Assembly (NCBI RefSeq): GCF_000308615.1
Contig: NZ_BAGB01000041.1
Coordinates: forward strand, 310,001-374,000
DNA: 64,000 bases
Reading direction: 5' to 3'
From: Nocardia jiangxiensis NBRC 101359
Lineage (GTDB): Bacteria > Actinomycetota > Actinomycetes > Mycobacteriales > Mycobacteriaceae
Each line of letters begins with the position of its first letter. Position 1 is the stretch's first letter. Below the pieces are notes generated by a model. It worked only from the letters and a program-made list of their open reading frames with translations. It was not told where the DNA came from and did no database searches. A program made the translations under genes and the position numbers. Shown here one piece after another: positions 1 to 9,103 of the stretch.

Positions 1-869
1 AGCGCCCCGTCGCAGCCCGCGCGGGAGAAGATGAACGTGATCGCCGGGAGCAGGCCCTCCTCGTCCAGCCGCGCCAGCATCTCCGGACGGTGTACCGGAC
101 GGAAGTCGCGGCGCGGGCCGCCGCGATGGCGCGGACCGTTCCAGCTGTTCATCCGGTCGGCTTCCTCGCGGTGCTTGATGTACCGCACCAGATCCTCGTC
201 GACGAGGATCTTCTGATCACTGGACTTCTGGTCGAACAGATCGAACATCCGCCGCCCCACCAGCACGTGCTGCCACAACGGCACCGGACGCGTCTCGTCC
301 ACGATGACGGCGGTATCCCCGCGCACGGTCTCCATCCAGGAGCCGAACTCCTCGGCATTGCTGACCGTCGCAGACAGGCTCACCAGCCGCACGTCCGGCG
401 GCAGATGCAGGATCACCTCCTCCCACACCGCGCCGCGGAAGCGGTCCGCCAGATAGTGCACCTCGTCCATGACGACGTACGACAACCCTTGCAGCGCATC
501 CGAACTCGCGTACAGCATGTTCCGCAGCACCTCGGTGGTCATCACCACCACCGGCGCATCCGGATGCAGCGACTGGTCCCCGGTCAGCAGACCCACCTGA
601 CCGCGGCCGTAACGCTCGACCAGATCCGCGTACTTCTGATTCGACAGCGCCTTGATCGGGGTGGTGTAGAAACACTTGCCGCCCGCGGCGCGAGCCAGGT
701 GGACCGCGAACTCACCGACGACAGTCTTACCGGCCCCGGTGGGCGCGCACACGAGCACGCTGTGCCCGTTCTGCAGCGCCTCGCACGACTGCTGCTGGAA
801 CGGGTCGAGCGTGAATGTCAGTTCTGCGGCGAATACCGCGAGTTCGCCGATCGGCGACCGTTGTCCCAC
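1..869 (-). CDS. helY: HelY-like DEAD/DEAH helicase, 5' part
   Basis: This is the N-terminal ~289 residues of a superfamily 2 helicase; the rest lies beyond the window start. Walker A (APTGAGKT) follows a Q-motif-like stretch (LDPFQQQSCEAL). Next come YTTPIKALSNQKY, the DEVH box (MDEVHYLADRFRGAVWEE) and the SAT motif (LSATVSNAEEFGSW), as in the Ski2/HelY family of ATP-dependent RNA/DNA helicases. The best start is a GTG four bases after the tatC stop, so it probably shares a transcript with tatA-tatC. A helY-tatC-tatA order matches M. tuberculosis as I recall it. The substrate is not visible from the sequence. Confidence 0.88.
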   Translation of the reverse strand, partial: MGQRSPIGELAVFAAELTFTLDPFQQQSCEALQNGHSVLVCAPTGAGKTVVGEFAVHLARAAGGKCFYTTPIKALSNQKYADLVERYGRGQVGLLTGDQSLHPDAPVVVMTTEVLRNMLYASSDALQGLSYVVMDEVHYLADRFRGAVWEEVILHLPPDVRLVSLSATVSNAEEFGSWMETVRGDTAVIVDETRPVPLWQHVLVGRRMFDLFDQKSSDQKILVDEDLVRYIKHREEADRMNSWNGPRHRGGPRRDFRPVHRPEMLARLDEEGLLPAITFIFSRAGCDGA

Positions 870-872
870 TCG

Positions 873-1862
873 TCAGAGCGTATCGGAGTAGTCCGACACC
901 GGTCGCGGTGTTTTCTCCGGGCCGTCGGACAGAATCGCCGCCGCCGGATCGATCGGCTGGGCCGCAGCCACCGGCTCCACCTGCCCGACCCCATCGGTTC
1001 CGGTCAGCGGGGACGCCTGGTCGTCGGACAGCCCGTCCCAGTCCTCGCGCAGCCGCGCACGCCGCCTGTCGTTGATCCGGGACACCTGCACCGCCACCTC
1101 GAACAGCAAGGTCAGCGCGCACGCCAAGGCCAGCATCGAGAACGGATCCTGCGGGGTGACGATCGCGGCGAAGACGAACAATCCGAAGATCATTCCGCGC
1201 CGCCACTTCTTGAGCCGCTCGTAGGTGAGCACGCCGATGGCGTTGAGCCCGATGATCAGCAGCGGCGTCTCGAAACTGACGCCGAAGATGATCAGCAACT
1301 TGATGATGAACCCGAAGTACTGGGTACCGCTCAACGCGGTGATCTGGACGTTGTTGCCGATCGACATCAGGAATCGCAGCGCGTGGGCGACCACCCAGTA
1401 CGCCAGCAGCGCGCCGACCAGGAACAGCAGCGCTCCGGAGGTCACGAACCCGACGGCGTACTTGCGTTCCTTGGCGTACAGGCCCGGTGTGACGAAACCC
1501 CAAATCTGATACAGCCAGACCGGGCTGGCCAGCACGATTCCCGCGGTCAGGCCGACCTTGAACCGGAGCATGAACTGCTCGAACGGTGCGGTCGCCAGCA
1601 GTCGGCAGGCGCCGTCGGCGCTCAGATTCGCCCGCGAGGAGGCGGGCAGCGAACAGTAGGGTCCGCGCAGAATGTCGCCCAGGCTGTGCACGCCGAGGAA
1701 TCCGTACTGGTACCACAGAAATCCCAGCACGGTGGTGAGGCCGACGGCCAGCAGCGCCTTGAGCAGCCGCGAGCGCAACTCCTCGAGATGTTCGACCAAC
1801 GACATGGTGCCGTCGGGATTCGTTCTACGTCGGCTGCGCCGGGGGTCGAACGGAATGCGCAT
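873..1862 (-). CDS. tatC: Sec-independent translocase TatC
   Basis: This is the polytopic core of the twin-arginine translocase, which binds Tat signal peptides and exports folded proteins across the cytoplasmic membrane. The 329-residue protein has the family N-terminus (SLVEHLEELRSRL, ~21-33), the motif FVTPGLYAKERK in the third region, and about six hydrophobic segments. A charged Pro/Asp-rich cytoplasmic tail follows from about residue 260. The ATG at 1862 is used; an internal ATG at 1805 would begin directly at SLVEHLEEL and is possible. It lies 105 bases after tatA and just before helY on the same strand. No tatB-like gene is present in the window. Confidence 0.96.
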   Translation of the reverse strand: MRIPFDPRRSRRRTNPDGTMSLVEHLEELRSRLLKALLAVGLTTVLGFLWYQYGFLGVHSLGDILRGPYCSLPASSRANLSADGACRLLATAPFEQFMLRFKVGLTAGIVLASPVWLYQIWGFVTPGLYAKERKYAVGFVTSGALLFLVGALLAYWVVAHALRFLMSIGNNVQITALSGTQYFGFIIKLLIIFGVSFETPLLIIGLNAIGVLTYERLKKWRRGMIFGLFVFAAIVTPQDPFSMLALACALTLLFEVAVQVSRINDRRRARLREDWDGLSDDQASPLTGTDGVGQVEPVAAAQPIDPAAAILSDGPEKTPRPVSDYSDTL

Positions 1863-1967
1863 GGGATCTCAATGCCTCGCTGCTCGCCGGACGCCGGACC
1901 TGAACGACTCACCCGTCGCCGTGACCGGTACGTCGCCGGTTCGGCGCGGGCTGAGCCGACGTGTCGG

Positions 1968-2237
1968 CTAGGCCTTGTGCACTTCCGGGTTCGGCTGGAC
2001 CTGCGGGGCGGGCTGGGCCGGTTGCGAGGTGGGCAACTCCTGCGGAGCCGGCGCGGGGGCGGGCTGCTGTTGCTGTGCGGGCTGCCCACCCTCGGACTGC
2101 ATCTCGCTCATCTCGCTCTTGAAGATGCGCAGTGAACGTCCGAGGCCACGAGCCGCGTCCGGCAGCCGCCTGGCGCCGAACAGCACCAGCACCAGGACCG
2201 CGATGATGATCCAGTGCGTCGGGCCGAATGTACCCAT
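1968..2237 (-). CDS. tatA: Sec-independent translocase subunit TatA
   Basis: This 89-residue protein has one N-terminal membrane segment (WIIIAVLVLVLFGARRLPD), the amphipathic helix RGLGRSLRIFKSEM and a long Gln/Pro/Ala-rich tail. That is the TatA/E layout of the pore-forming component working with TatC. The ATG at 2237 is chosen over upstream in-frame codons because GGAGG lies about 7 bases before it and the membrane helix starts 8 residues in. It heads the tatA-tatC-helY group. The Q/P-rich tail is typical of actinobacterial TatA. Confidence 0.95.
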   Translation of the reverse strand: MGTFGPTHWIIIAVLVLVLFGARRLPDAARGLGRSLRIFKSEMSEMQSEGGQPAQQQQPAPAPAPQELPTSQPAQPAPQVQPNPEVHKA

Positions 2238-2299
2238 CGATAACCTCCAAAACTGTGGTAAGTCCGATGTTACCGGACCGGGAAGAACGATAACGCCCG

Positions 2300-3355
2300 T
2301 CAGGCGCGGTGCGATGGATGGGCGGGGTCCTCGGCCCCATCGCATTTCGCCGAACGCAACCGCGCCAGCAGATCGGGACCGGTCCACCGGCGCGAGTCAC
2401 CCCGTTCGGCCACACCGATCAACTCCACCAGAGCGGCGTTGACCGGCGTCGGCATGCCGACCATCCGCCCCAGGCTCACGATCTCCCCCGACAGCCAGGC
2501 GATCTCGGTCTTGCGTCCCAGCGCCAGATCGTCCGCCATCGAGGAGCGGGCCTGGGGATCCACCGCGACCACCCGTCCGGCGAACCTGCTGAACAGCAGG
2601 TCGGGCACCGTGAGCAAGCGCACCATCAACTCCGGTGACAACAGCGTCAGCCGGGCCGGGCGGATCTGCGCCCGATGCATCACCGCCAGTGCCTCGGCCT
2701 GCGCGAGCGCCAGGCAACGCCGATAGTCGCGCTCGCCGAGTTCGGTGCGCAACGGCAGACCGGACAGGGCGTTGATCGGGTTGTTCAGGTTCAACAGCAG
2801 TTTGGCCCACTGCACCGGCAACAGATCCGCATGCCGTTCCAGCGGCAGCCCCGCACGAGCGAACAACGGCGCGAAACGATCCAGCGCCGGATCGTCGGCG
2901 ACCGCCAGGCCACCGGCCGTGCCGCGATGGAAGATCCCGCCGTCGCGGTGCACGACGTTGAACATCACCATCCCGGCCAGCACCACGCACGCCGGCAGGA
3001 TCTCCTTGATCACGGTGTCGTTGCCGATACCGTTCTGCAGACTCAGCACCACTGTGTCCGGACGCACCCGGCCCACGAGCTGTTCGGCCGACACCGCCGT
3101 CTGCGCCGACTTCACCGTGATCAGAATCAGATCCGCGGTCGCGGCCGAGGTGGGCTCGGTCGCCACGGCGAACGCGCCCGGCGCCACCCGGTCGGACCCG
3201 CCGTCCAGGTCGGTGAGCCGCAGGCCGTTCCCGGAGATCTCGTCCAGCAGACGCGGACGCCCCACGAAGGTGACATCGGCACCGGCCGCCGCCAACTTCC
3301 CTCCCACGAATATTCCGATGCTGCCGGCGCCGAGCACCGTCACTCGAAATGTCAC
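2300..3355 (-). CDS. 2-dehydropantoate 2-reductase (ketopantoate reductase family)
   Basis: Members reduce ketopantoate to pantoate with NADPH in coenzyme A synthesis, though many paralogues act on other keto acids. The 351-residue protein has an N-terminal Rossmann motif GAGSIG (9-14), the NGIGN segment (~108-112), and the lysine/asparagine motif WAKLLLNLNNPINALSG with the likely catalytic Lys at 185. The GTG start at 3355 overlaps the pafC stop by 4 bases, so translation is probably coupled. I do not know whether this is the main pantothenate enzyme of the cell, so no panE symbol is assigned. Its place between pafC and tatA is not part of the M. tuberculosis order. Confidence 0.85.
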   Translation of the reverse strand: MTFRVTVLGAGSIGIFVGGKLAAAGADVTFVGRPRLLDEISGNGLRLTDLDGGSDRVAPGAFAVATEPTSAATADLILITVKSAQTAVSAEQLVGRVRPDTVVLSLQNGIGNDTVIKEILPACVVLAGMVMFNVVHRDGGIFHRGTAGGLAVADDPALDRFAPLFARAGLPLERHADLLPVQWAKLLLNLNNPINALSGLPLRTELGERDYRRCLALAQAEALAVMHRAQIRPARLTLLSPELMVRLLTVPDLLFSRFAGRVVAVDPQARSSMADDLALGRKTEIAWLSGEIVSLGRMVGMPTPVNAALVELIGVAERGDSRRWTGPDLLARLRSAKCDGAEDPAHPSHRA

Positions 3356-4380
3356 GTGGGCCCTACCTCCTCGATCACTGTGTCTCCGTAGCCCGGGTCC
3401 TCGGCCAGTGCCGCATAGGCGTCCAGGGCGGCGCTCGACCGCTCTCGCACCGCCGTGACCAGCTCGGCCGGACCCAGTACCGTCACGCCGGAACCGAAGC
3501 CCAGCAACAATCGCGCCATCCAGTCCATCGTCGCGAACCGCATGGTGGCCTCGACATCGCCGTCGGGCAGCAGCGCTGTGCGCTGCATCGAATACTGATC
3601 GAGTACCCAGCCGTAGTCGGCGCGAATCCGCAAGTGCGCCAACGGGACCGCCGGATCGTCGGAGAACAGGTCCAGTGCGGCGGCCTCGTCGGTGGCGTGG
3701 CTGGGCGGGCGCGCGGGTTCGTCGAGTTCGGCGGCCTCCTCGATCCGGTCGAATCGGAACAGCCGCACGCCCTCGGCCCGGCGGGACCAGGCCTGCAGAT
3801 AGGAGTTGTTGTCCACCAAGACGATTCGGATCGGATCGACCACGCGCTCGGAAACCACATCGCGGCTCGCGGAGTAGTACACCAGCCGCAGCGCACGATT
3901 CGCCGCCAGCGCCGACCGCACCGTCGTCACCGCCGGAGCCTCCAGTGGCGCAACCGATTCCGTCCCCGCCGACGTGCCGGTCCCCGCGATGGCCGCCTCG
4001 ATCTTCGCCAGCGCCGCGTGCGCGGCCGTCGGATCCACCATGCCCGGCAGATCCGCGATCGACCGCAACGCCACCAGCAGCGCGGTCGCCTCGGTCGAGG
4101 TCAACCGCAACGGCCGGTCGATTCCCGCGGAGAAGGTGACCTCGACGCTCTCCTCGGAGAAGGACAGGTCGATCAGATCGCCCGGCCCGTAGCCGGGCAG
4201 GCCGCACATCCACAGCTGGTTGAGGTCGTTCATCAGCTGCTTGGTCGTCACGCCGAGATCCTCGGCGGCCTCGGCGGCGCTGATCCCCGGATTGGCCAGG
4301 AAGTACGGGACCATGTTCAGCAGGCGGGACAACCGCGTCGACAGCCGGCTGCTGCTCATGCGGGGGCTCCTGGGCGTCAT
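3352..4380 (-). CDS. pafC: WYL-domain transcriptional regulator PafC
   Basis: PafC partners with PafB to form the PafBC activator, which controls the LexA/RecA-independent DNA-damage response in mycobacteria. The 342-residue protein has an N-terminal winged-helix region (TRLSRLLNMVPYFLANPG, ~13-30, with ISAAEAAEDLGVT after it). A central WYL domain follows, where the usual ligand-facing residues fall in RLVYYSASRDVVSERVVDP and YLQAWSRRAEGVRLFRFDRI. A C-terminal WCX-like extension ends the protein. The ATG at 4380 overlaps the pafB stop by 4 bases; a second ATG seven codons later is possible. Confidence 0.93.
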   Translation of the reverse strand: MTPRSPRMSSSRLSTRLSRLLNMVPYFLANPGISAAEAAEDLGVTTKQLMNDLNQLWMCGLPGYGPGDLIDLSFSEESVEVTFSAGIDRPLRLTSTEATALLVALRSIADLPGMVDPTAAHAALAKIEAAIAGTGTSAGTESVAPLEAPAVTTVRSALAANRALRLVYYSASRDVVSERVVDPIRIVLVDNNSYLQAWSRRAEGVRLFRFDRIEEAAELDEPARPPSHATDEAAALDLFSDDPAVPLAHLRIRADYGWVLDQYSMQRTALLPDGDVEATMRFATMDWMARLLLGFGSGVTVLGPAELVTAVRERSSAALDAYAALAEDPGYGDTVIEEVGPT

Positions 4381-5372
4381 GCCGGAACCTCTGTGCGTTC
4401 GAGCACCGATCGCAACCGCGCCACGACATCCGCGCGCAGCTGCGCCGGAGCCAGCACCAACGCGTCCGGACCGAGTCCGGTGATCAGCCGAGCCAGCCAA
4501 TCGCGCGAACGTACCGGCACCTCCACAACCGCTCCCGTCCGCCCGGCGACCTCGCGATCCTCCACGACCGCGCCGAGACGGCGGATCTCCTGGCCGCGTC
4601 CGTCCGCCACCCACACCGTCGCGGTTCCCGTCACGGGCGCGGCTCCGGTCACCCGGGCGACCATCGCACGCAGATCCGCACCCTCGGGTTTACGGACCGC
4701 GTTCTCCGGACCGTACGCGGTGACATCCTCACCGATCCGGGACAACCGGAACGTGCGCACCGCGTCGCGAACGCGATCGTGCCCGACCAGATACCACCGT
4801 CCGTGATGGGTGACCACACCCCACGGCTCCACATCGCGCATCAGATACGGCGCACTGTGCGAATTGCGGTGCTCGAACCGGACCGCGCGTCCGGCGTCGA
4901 TGGCGGCCAGCAACTTGCCCAGTGCCGCCTCCGACCCGCGCGTGCGCGCGGGTACGGCCGGAACCGAGGCCAGCGCCGCCTCGGGCTCGACATGGACCCC
5001 CGCGGCCCGCAGTTTCAGCACGGCCCCTTCCGCGGCGGCGGCCAGTTCTGGAGATTCCCACAGCTGCACGGCCACCGCGACGGCCGCGGCCTCCTGGCTG
5101 GTCAGATCGATATCGGGGAGCTCGTAGGCGTCCCGGTTGATCCGATACCCCTCCTGACTGGTGTACCGGCCGACCGGGCCGACCTCCAGCGGAATGCCCA
5201 GATCGCGCAACTCGTTCTTGTCGCGCTCGAACATCCGGCTGAACGCCTCGTCGCTGGCCGAGTCCTCATATCCGGCGACGCTGTCACGAATACGTTCGGC
5301 ACTCAGAAACTGCCGGGTCGAGAGCAGCGCGATAACCAGATTCATCAACCGCTCGACCTTGGATATCGCCAC
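4377..5372 (-). CDS. pafB: WYL-domain transcriptional regulator PafB
   Basis: This is the partner of PafC in the PafBC DNA-damage activator. The 331-residue product begins at the GTG at 5372 (AISKVERLMNLVIALL), which matches the N-terminus known for PafB; an upstream GTG at 5438 would add 22 unconserved residues. It has a winged-helix region up to about residue 90, including FSRMFERDKNELRDLGIPLE. The WYL domain contains RAVRFEHRN and GRWYLVGHDRVRDAVRTFRL, and a C-terminal domain follows. A hairpin after pafA (5478-5505) suggests pafBC has its own promoter in the short 5373-5477 gap, where I see no clear -10/-35. Confidence 0.93.
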   Translation of the reverse strand: MAISKVERLMNLVIALLSTRQFLSAERIRDSVAGYEDSASDEAFSRMFERDKNELRDLGIPLEVGPVGRYTSQEGYRINRDAYELPDIDLTSQEAAAVAVAVQLWESPELAAAAEGAVLKLRAAGVHVEPEAALASVPAVPARTRGSEAALGKLLAAIDAGRAVRFEHRNSHSAPYLMRDVEPWGVVTHHGRWYLVGHDRVRDAVRTFRLSRIGEDVTAYGPENAVRKPEGADLRAMVARVTGAAPVTGTATVWVADGRGQEIRRLGAVVEDREVAGRTGAVVEVPVRSRDWLARLITGLGPDALVLAPAQLRADVVARLRSVLERTEVPA

Positions 5373-5477
5373 TCGGACAAGAGTAATGCGATCGACCGCG
5401 TTGTTGTGCGCTGGTATCGCAATTTTCGCGACACGCACCCTTTCGCCGGCAGCGAACTCCCGGTGACCTCACACCCG

Positions 5478-5505
5478 CGGCCGTGCGCACTACCGCGCAC
5501 GGCCG
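5478..5505 (-). terminator. Hairpin terminator after pafA
   Basis: Perfect 11-base arms (CGGCCGTGCGC and its complement, 5478-5488 and 5495-5505) enclose a 6-base loop, just beyond the pafA stop at 5510. There is no U-tract, as is usual in high-GC actinobacteria. It separates pafA from pafBC. Confidence 0.7.
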
Positions 5506-5509
5506 GGCG

Positions 5510-6868
5510 TCACATCGAGGCGATCAGGCGATCCACTCGCTCGTCGACCGAACGGAACGGGTCCTTGCACAGCACGGTGCGCTGGGCCTGGTCGTTGAGC
5601 TTCAGGTGCACCCAGTCGACGGTGAAGTCGCGGCCTGCCTCCTGCGCGGCGGTGATGAAATCACCACGCAGTTTGGCGCGAGTGGTCTGCGGCGGGGTCG
5701 TGACGGCCGCGTCGACCGCGTCGTCCTCGGTGACCCGCTTGGCCAGACCCTTGCGCTGCAGCAGATCGAAGACGCCGCGACCACGCTTGATGTCGTGATA
5801 CGCCAGGTCCAGCTGGGCGATCTTGGGATCGGACAGGTCCATGTTGTACCGGTCCTGATAGCGCTGGAACAACTTGCGCTTGATCACCCAGTCGATCTCG
5901 GTGTCGACCTTCGCGAAATCCTGCGCCTCGACCGCGTCGAGGGTGCGGCCCCACAGATCCACCACCGCGTCGACCTGCGGATCCCGCTCGCGGTTGCGCA
6001 GATGCTCCACCGCGCGGGCGTAGTACTCGCGCTGGATGTCCAGGGCGCTGGCCTGCCGTCCGCCCGCCAGGCGCACCTGACGCCGACCGGTCAGATCGTG
6101 CGACACCTCGCGGATCGCCCGGATCGGGTTGTCGAGTGCGAAGTCCCGGAACGAGACGCCCGCCTCGATCATCTCCAGCACGAGCGAGGCGGTGCCCACC
6201 TTGAGCATCGTGGTGGTCTCGGACATGTTCGAGTCGCCGACGATGACGTGCAGACGCCGGTACTTCTCGGCGTCGGCGTGCGGCTCGTCGCGGGTGTTGA
6301 TGATCGGCCGCGAGCGCGTGGTCGCCGAGGACACGCCCTCCCAGATGTGCTCGGCACGCTGGGACAGGCAGAACGTCGCCGCCTTGGGCGTCTGCAGAAT
6401 CTTGCCCGCGCCGCAGATGAGCTGGCGCGTCACCAGGAACGGCAGCAGCACGTCGGAGATCCGGGAGAACTCGCCGGCGCGCACGACCAGGAAGTTCTCG
6501 TGGCAGCCGTAGGAGTTGCCCGCGGAATCGGTGTTGTTCTTGAACAGGTAGATATCGCCGCCGATACCCTCCTCCGCCAAGCGCTGCTCGGCATCGATCA
6601 GCAACTCCTCGAGCACCCGCTCACCCGCACGATCGTGGGTGACCAACTGCACCAGGCTGTCGCATTCGGCCGTCGCATACTCCGGGTGGGATCCGACATC
6701 GAGGTAGAGCCGGGCACCGTTGCGGAGGAATACGTTCGAGCTACGGCCCCAGGAAACCACCCGGCGGAACAGATACCGGGCCACCTCGTCAGGGCTCAAC
6801 CGACGGTGACCGTGGAACGTACACGTCACCCCGAACTCGGTCTCGATCCCCATGATTCGTCGCTGCAC
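5510..6868 (-). CDS. pafA: Pup--protein ligase PafA
   Basis: PafA activates the C-terminal Glu of Pup with ATP and joins it to substrate lysines, marking proteins for the proteasome. The 452-residue protein matches the family's usual length and shows the carboxylate-amine-ligase fold motifs: the N-terminal MQRRIMGIETEFG with its Mg/ATP glutamates, LYLDVGSHPEYATAE, IYLFKNNTDSAGNSYGCHEN and INTRDEPHADAEKYRRLHV. Unlike Dop it lacks the long loop after the first strand. It lies downstream of prcA but behind a very strong palindrome (6992-7028), so it probably has its own promoter. The C-terminus ends in SVDERVDRLIASM. Confidence 0.97.
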   Translation of the reverse strand: MQRRIMGIETEFGVTCTFHGHRRLSPDEVARYLFRRVVSWGRSSNVFLRNGARLYLDVGSHPEYATAECDSLVQLVTHDRAGERVLEELLIDAEQRLAEEGIGGDIYLFKNNTDSAGNSYGCHENFLVVRAGEFSRISDVLLPFLVTRQLICGAGKILQTPKAATFCLSQRAEHIWEGVSSATTRSRPIINTRDEPHADAEKYRRLHVIVGDSNMSETTTMLKVGTASLVLEMIEAGVSFRDFALDNPIRAIREVSHDLTGRRQVRLAGGRQASALDIQREYYARAVEHLRNRERDPQVDAVVDLWGRTLDAVEAQDFAKVDTEIDWVIKRKLFQRYQDRYNMDLSDPKIAQLDLAYHDIKRGRGVFDLLQRKGLAKRVTEDDAVDAAVTTPPQTTRAKLRGDFITAAQEAGRDFTVDWVHLKLNDQAQRTVLCKDPFRSVDERVDRLIASM

Positions 6869-6991
6869 ACTATCGACATTACAACCAACCCATCCCCGAA
6901 AGTGGCTGTGCGAGCAAGTGGTTGCATACGTCTTCGCAACGATTTCCCCCGTGAGGGGCCGGATTCACGATCCCGGCCCGCACCGGGACAA

Positions 6992-7028
6992 GGCCCCTTA
7001 CACTCGTGGACCACGAGTGTAAGGGGCC
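6992..7028 (-). terminator. Perfect 37-base palindrome after prcA
   Basis: Uninterrupted 18-base arms (6992-7009 and 7011-7028) face each other around a single central A. The structure sits 26 bases beyond the prcA stop and before pafA, on the same strand. It fits a U-less, I-shaped actinobacterial terminator closing the pup-prcB-prcA transcript. A protein-binding role cannot be excluded, since the palindrome is symmetric on both strands. Confidence 0.75.
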
Positions 7029-7053
7029 CGGCCTGCAGGCGATTACGCGGCTG

Positions 7054-7842
7054 CTACGAGTTCGACGGATCTCCTGCCGACGGTGTCTGCGGCTCGTCCG
7101 AACCTTCGGACTTCCCGGCCGAATCGGAGTCGGTCGTACCCAGCAAGGTGCGCAGCGCGGTGGGCGCGATGCGCCGGAACGCCCGACGCGGCCGCGACTG
7201 CTCGAGCGTGGCGACCTCGAGCGAACCGACGCCCAACGTCCGCTTCTCCTTGTCCGCGCCCTCGGGAACGGCCTTCTGCAGGGCCTGCACGGCGGTCTCC
7301 AGAGCGCTGGTCAGATCCAGTCCGGGCTGGTAGGTCTCCTTCAGCGCGGTCGCGATGGGATCGGTGTTGCCACCCATCACCACGTATTCCCGCTCGTCGA
7401 CGATGGAGCCGTCGAAGTTGATCCGGTAGAGCACCGAGTCCGGTGTCTGCTCGGGATAGCCGACCTCGCCGATGCAGATCTCCACCTCGTACGGCTTGAG
7501 CTGATCGGTGAAGATGGTGCCCAGCGCCGAGGCGTACACATTGGCCAGGGCCCGGCCGGTGACGTCCCGGCGGTCGTACTGGTAACCGCGCAGGTCGGCC
7601 TGCAGGATGCCGCCCCGCCGCAGGCTCTCGAACTCGTTGTACTTGCCGACCGCCGCGAAACCGAGGCGGTCGTACAGCTCACTGATCTTGTTCAACGTCG
7701 CCGACGGATTCTCCGCGACGAACAACACACCCTTGTCGTACACCAACGCCACGACACTGCGTCCCCGTGCGATCCCCTTGCGCGCAAGTTCGGTCTTGTC
7801 GCGCATGATCTGTTCGGCCGACGCGTAGTACGGCAGTGTCAT
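7054..7842 (-). CDS. prcA: Proteasome subunit alpha
   Basis: PrcA forms the outer rings of the bacterial 20S core particle and docks the ATPase ring. The 262-residue protein starts with the gate-forming N-terminus MTLPYYASAEQIMRDKTELA, followed by RKGIARGRSVVALVYDKGVLF and the alpha-type fold. It ends in a disordered Ser/Asp/Glu-rich tail from about residue 225. AAAGGAA lies before the ATG. It is separated from prcB by 73 bases, larger than the near-overlap seen in some relatives, but the order pup-prcB-prcA is kept. Confidence 0.97.
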   Translation of the reverse strand: MTLPYYASAEQIMRDKTELARKGIARGRSVVALVYDKGVLFVAENPSATLNKISELYDRLGFAAVGKYNEFESLRRGGILQADLRGYQYDRRDVTGRALANVYASALGTIFTDQLKPYEVEICIGEVGYPEQTPDSVLYRINFDGSIVDEREYVVMGGNTDPIATALKETYQPGLDLTSALETAVQALQKAVPEGADKEKRTLGVGSLEVATLEQSRPRRAFRRIAPTALRTLLGTTDSDSAGKSEGSDEPQTPSAGDPSNS

Positions 7843-7915
7843 GCTGCAATTCCTTTCCGCATGCCCGGGCGGCCTACGTGGTTATGCTCCGCTGCCGCCT
7901 CCGGCCACTGACCGT

Positions 7916-8773
7916 TCATGCGGAGGCGCTCCCTTCTTCCGCCTCGCGCTCATCCGCGAGCGAACGCGCGATCTCCGCCAGCCGCTCCTCGGAGACCTCC
8001 ACCGCGCCCTCGGCGTCGATCAGGACCGCCGTGGGGTAGATACCGCGCATCAGGTCCGGACCGCCGGTGGCGGTGTCGTCGTCGGAGGCGTCGACCAGCG
8101 ACTGCACCGCGATCCGCAGGGCCTGATCGGCGTCGATACCACGGCTGTAGGTCTTCTTCAGCGAGGATTTCGCGAACATCGAGCCCGAACCGGTCGCCGC
8201 GTAGCCGAACCGCTCCTCGGTCCGGCCACCGACCACGTCGTAGGACACGATGCGACCGGCGTGGTCCGGATCGCTGGCCTCCTGGTCGTATCCGGCCAGG
8301 ATCGGCACCGCGGCCATCCCCTGCAGGGCGGCGGGCAGATTGTCGCGCACCATCCTGGACAACTTGTTGGCCTTACCGTCGAAGGTCAGCGAGACGCCCT
8401 CGATCTTCTCGTAATGCTCCAACTCCACCGCGAACAGCCGGATCATCTCGACTGCCACGCCCACCGTGCCCGCGATCCCGGCCGCGGAATAGGTGTCGGT
8501 GATGTACACCTTCTCCATGTCGCGGCTGGCCAGCAGATTACCCTGGGTCGCGCGGCGATCGCCCGCGATCAGCGCACCACCGCGGTAGGTGATCGCGACC
8601 ACGGTCGTGCCGTGCGGGGCCAGATCCTGCGACGCCGCCCCGCTGGGGGCGGCGTCGCCGGTGTTACCGAATCTGTTGGCGGGCAACAGTTCCGGTGCTG
8701 ACTGACGCAGATGTTCGGTGAACGACGACAGCGCGTGCCCCGTGTGGAGCCGCATGGGGTCACCTGATGTCAC
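7916..8773 (-). CDS. prcB: Proteasome subunit beta
   Basis: PrcB is the threonine-protease subunit of the inner rings. It is made with a propeptide of about 55 residues that is removed at HG|TTVVAITY, leaving Thr56 as the catalytic N-terminal residue. Asp72 (in AGDRRATQGN) and Lys88 (in RDMEKVYITD) correspond to the conserved D17 and K33 of mature beta subunits, so the active site looks intact. The GTG at 8773 overlaps the pup stop by 4 bases and is preferred; an ATG at 8755 would shorten only the propeptide. Length 285 is normal. It is transcribed with pup and prcA. Confidence 0.97.
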   Translation of the reverse strand: MTSGDPMRLHTGHALSSFTEHLRQSAPELLPANRFGNTGDAAPSGAASQDLAPHGTTVVAITYRGGALIAGDRRATQGNLLASRDMEKVYITDTYSAAGIAGTVGVAVEMIRLFAVELEHYEKIEGVSLTFDGKANKLSRMVRDNLPAALQGMAAVPILAGYDQEASDPDHAGRIVSYDVVGGRTEERFGYAATGSGSMFAKSSLKKTYSRGIDADQALRIAVQSLVDASDDDTATGGPDLMRGIYPTAVLIDAEGAVEVSEERLAEIARSLADEREAEEGSASA

Positions 8774-8964
8774 TGGCCGCCCTTCTGAACGTATGCGCGC
8801 ACGAAGTCTTCCGCGTTCTCCTCGAGCACGTCATCGATCTCGTCGAGCAGGTCGTCGGTGTCCTCCGCCAGTTTCTCGCGGCGCTCCTGCCCCGCGGCAT
8901 CGACGCCGGCAGCGTCGTCGTCCTCGTCGCCGCCACCGGCGCGCCTGGTCTGCTCTTGTGCCAT
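8770..8964 (-). CDS. pup: Prokaryotic ubiquitin-like protein Pup
   Basis: Pup is the disordered tag protein ligated to substrates by PafA and recognised by the ARC/Mpa ATPase. The 64-residue acidic protein contains the helix-forming segment DLLDEIDDVLEENAEDFVRA and ends in Gly-Gly-Gln. The terminal Gln must be deamidated by Dop before ligation, so the gene order pup-dop fits the biochemistry. GAGGAGG precedes the ATG by about 11 bases. Its stop overlaps prcB by 4 bases. Confidence 0.98.
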   Translation of the reverse strand: MAQEQTRRAGGGDEDDDAAGVDAAGQERREKLAEDTDDLLDEIDDVLEENAEDFVRAYVQKGGQ

Positions 8965-9103
8965 AGCAGCCGACCTCCTCTGTACTGATCATCGGCGAGT
9001 ACCGGATACCTCCGATACTCGTCCCTCAACACTACCCAGCAGCGCGGACAACATGCCGGATTACCTCGCAATGTGCCCCCGCCGCAACGTGACAGCGGCC
9101 GGA

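Noticed and set aside
90..2135. Long plus-strand open frame opposite helY and tatC
   Set aside because: Same artefact of high GC; no family sequence, while the minus strand encodes TatC and a helicase.
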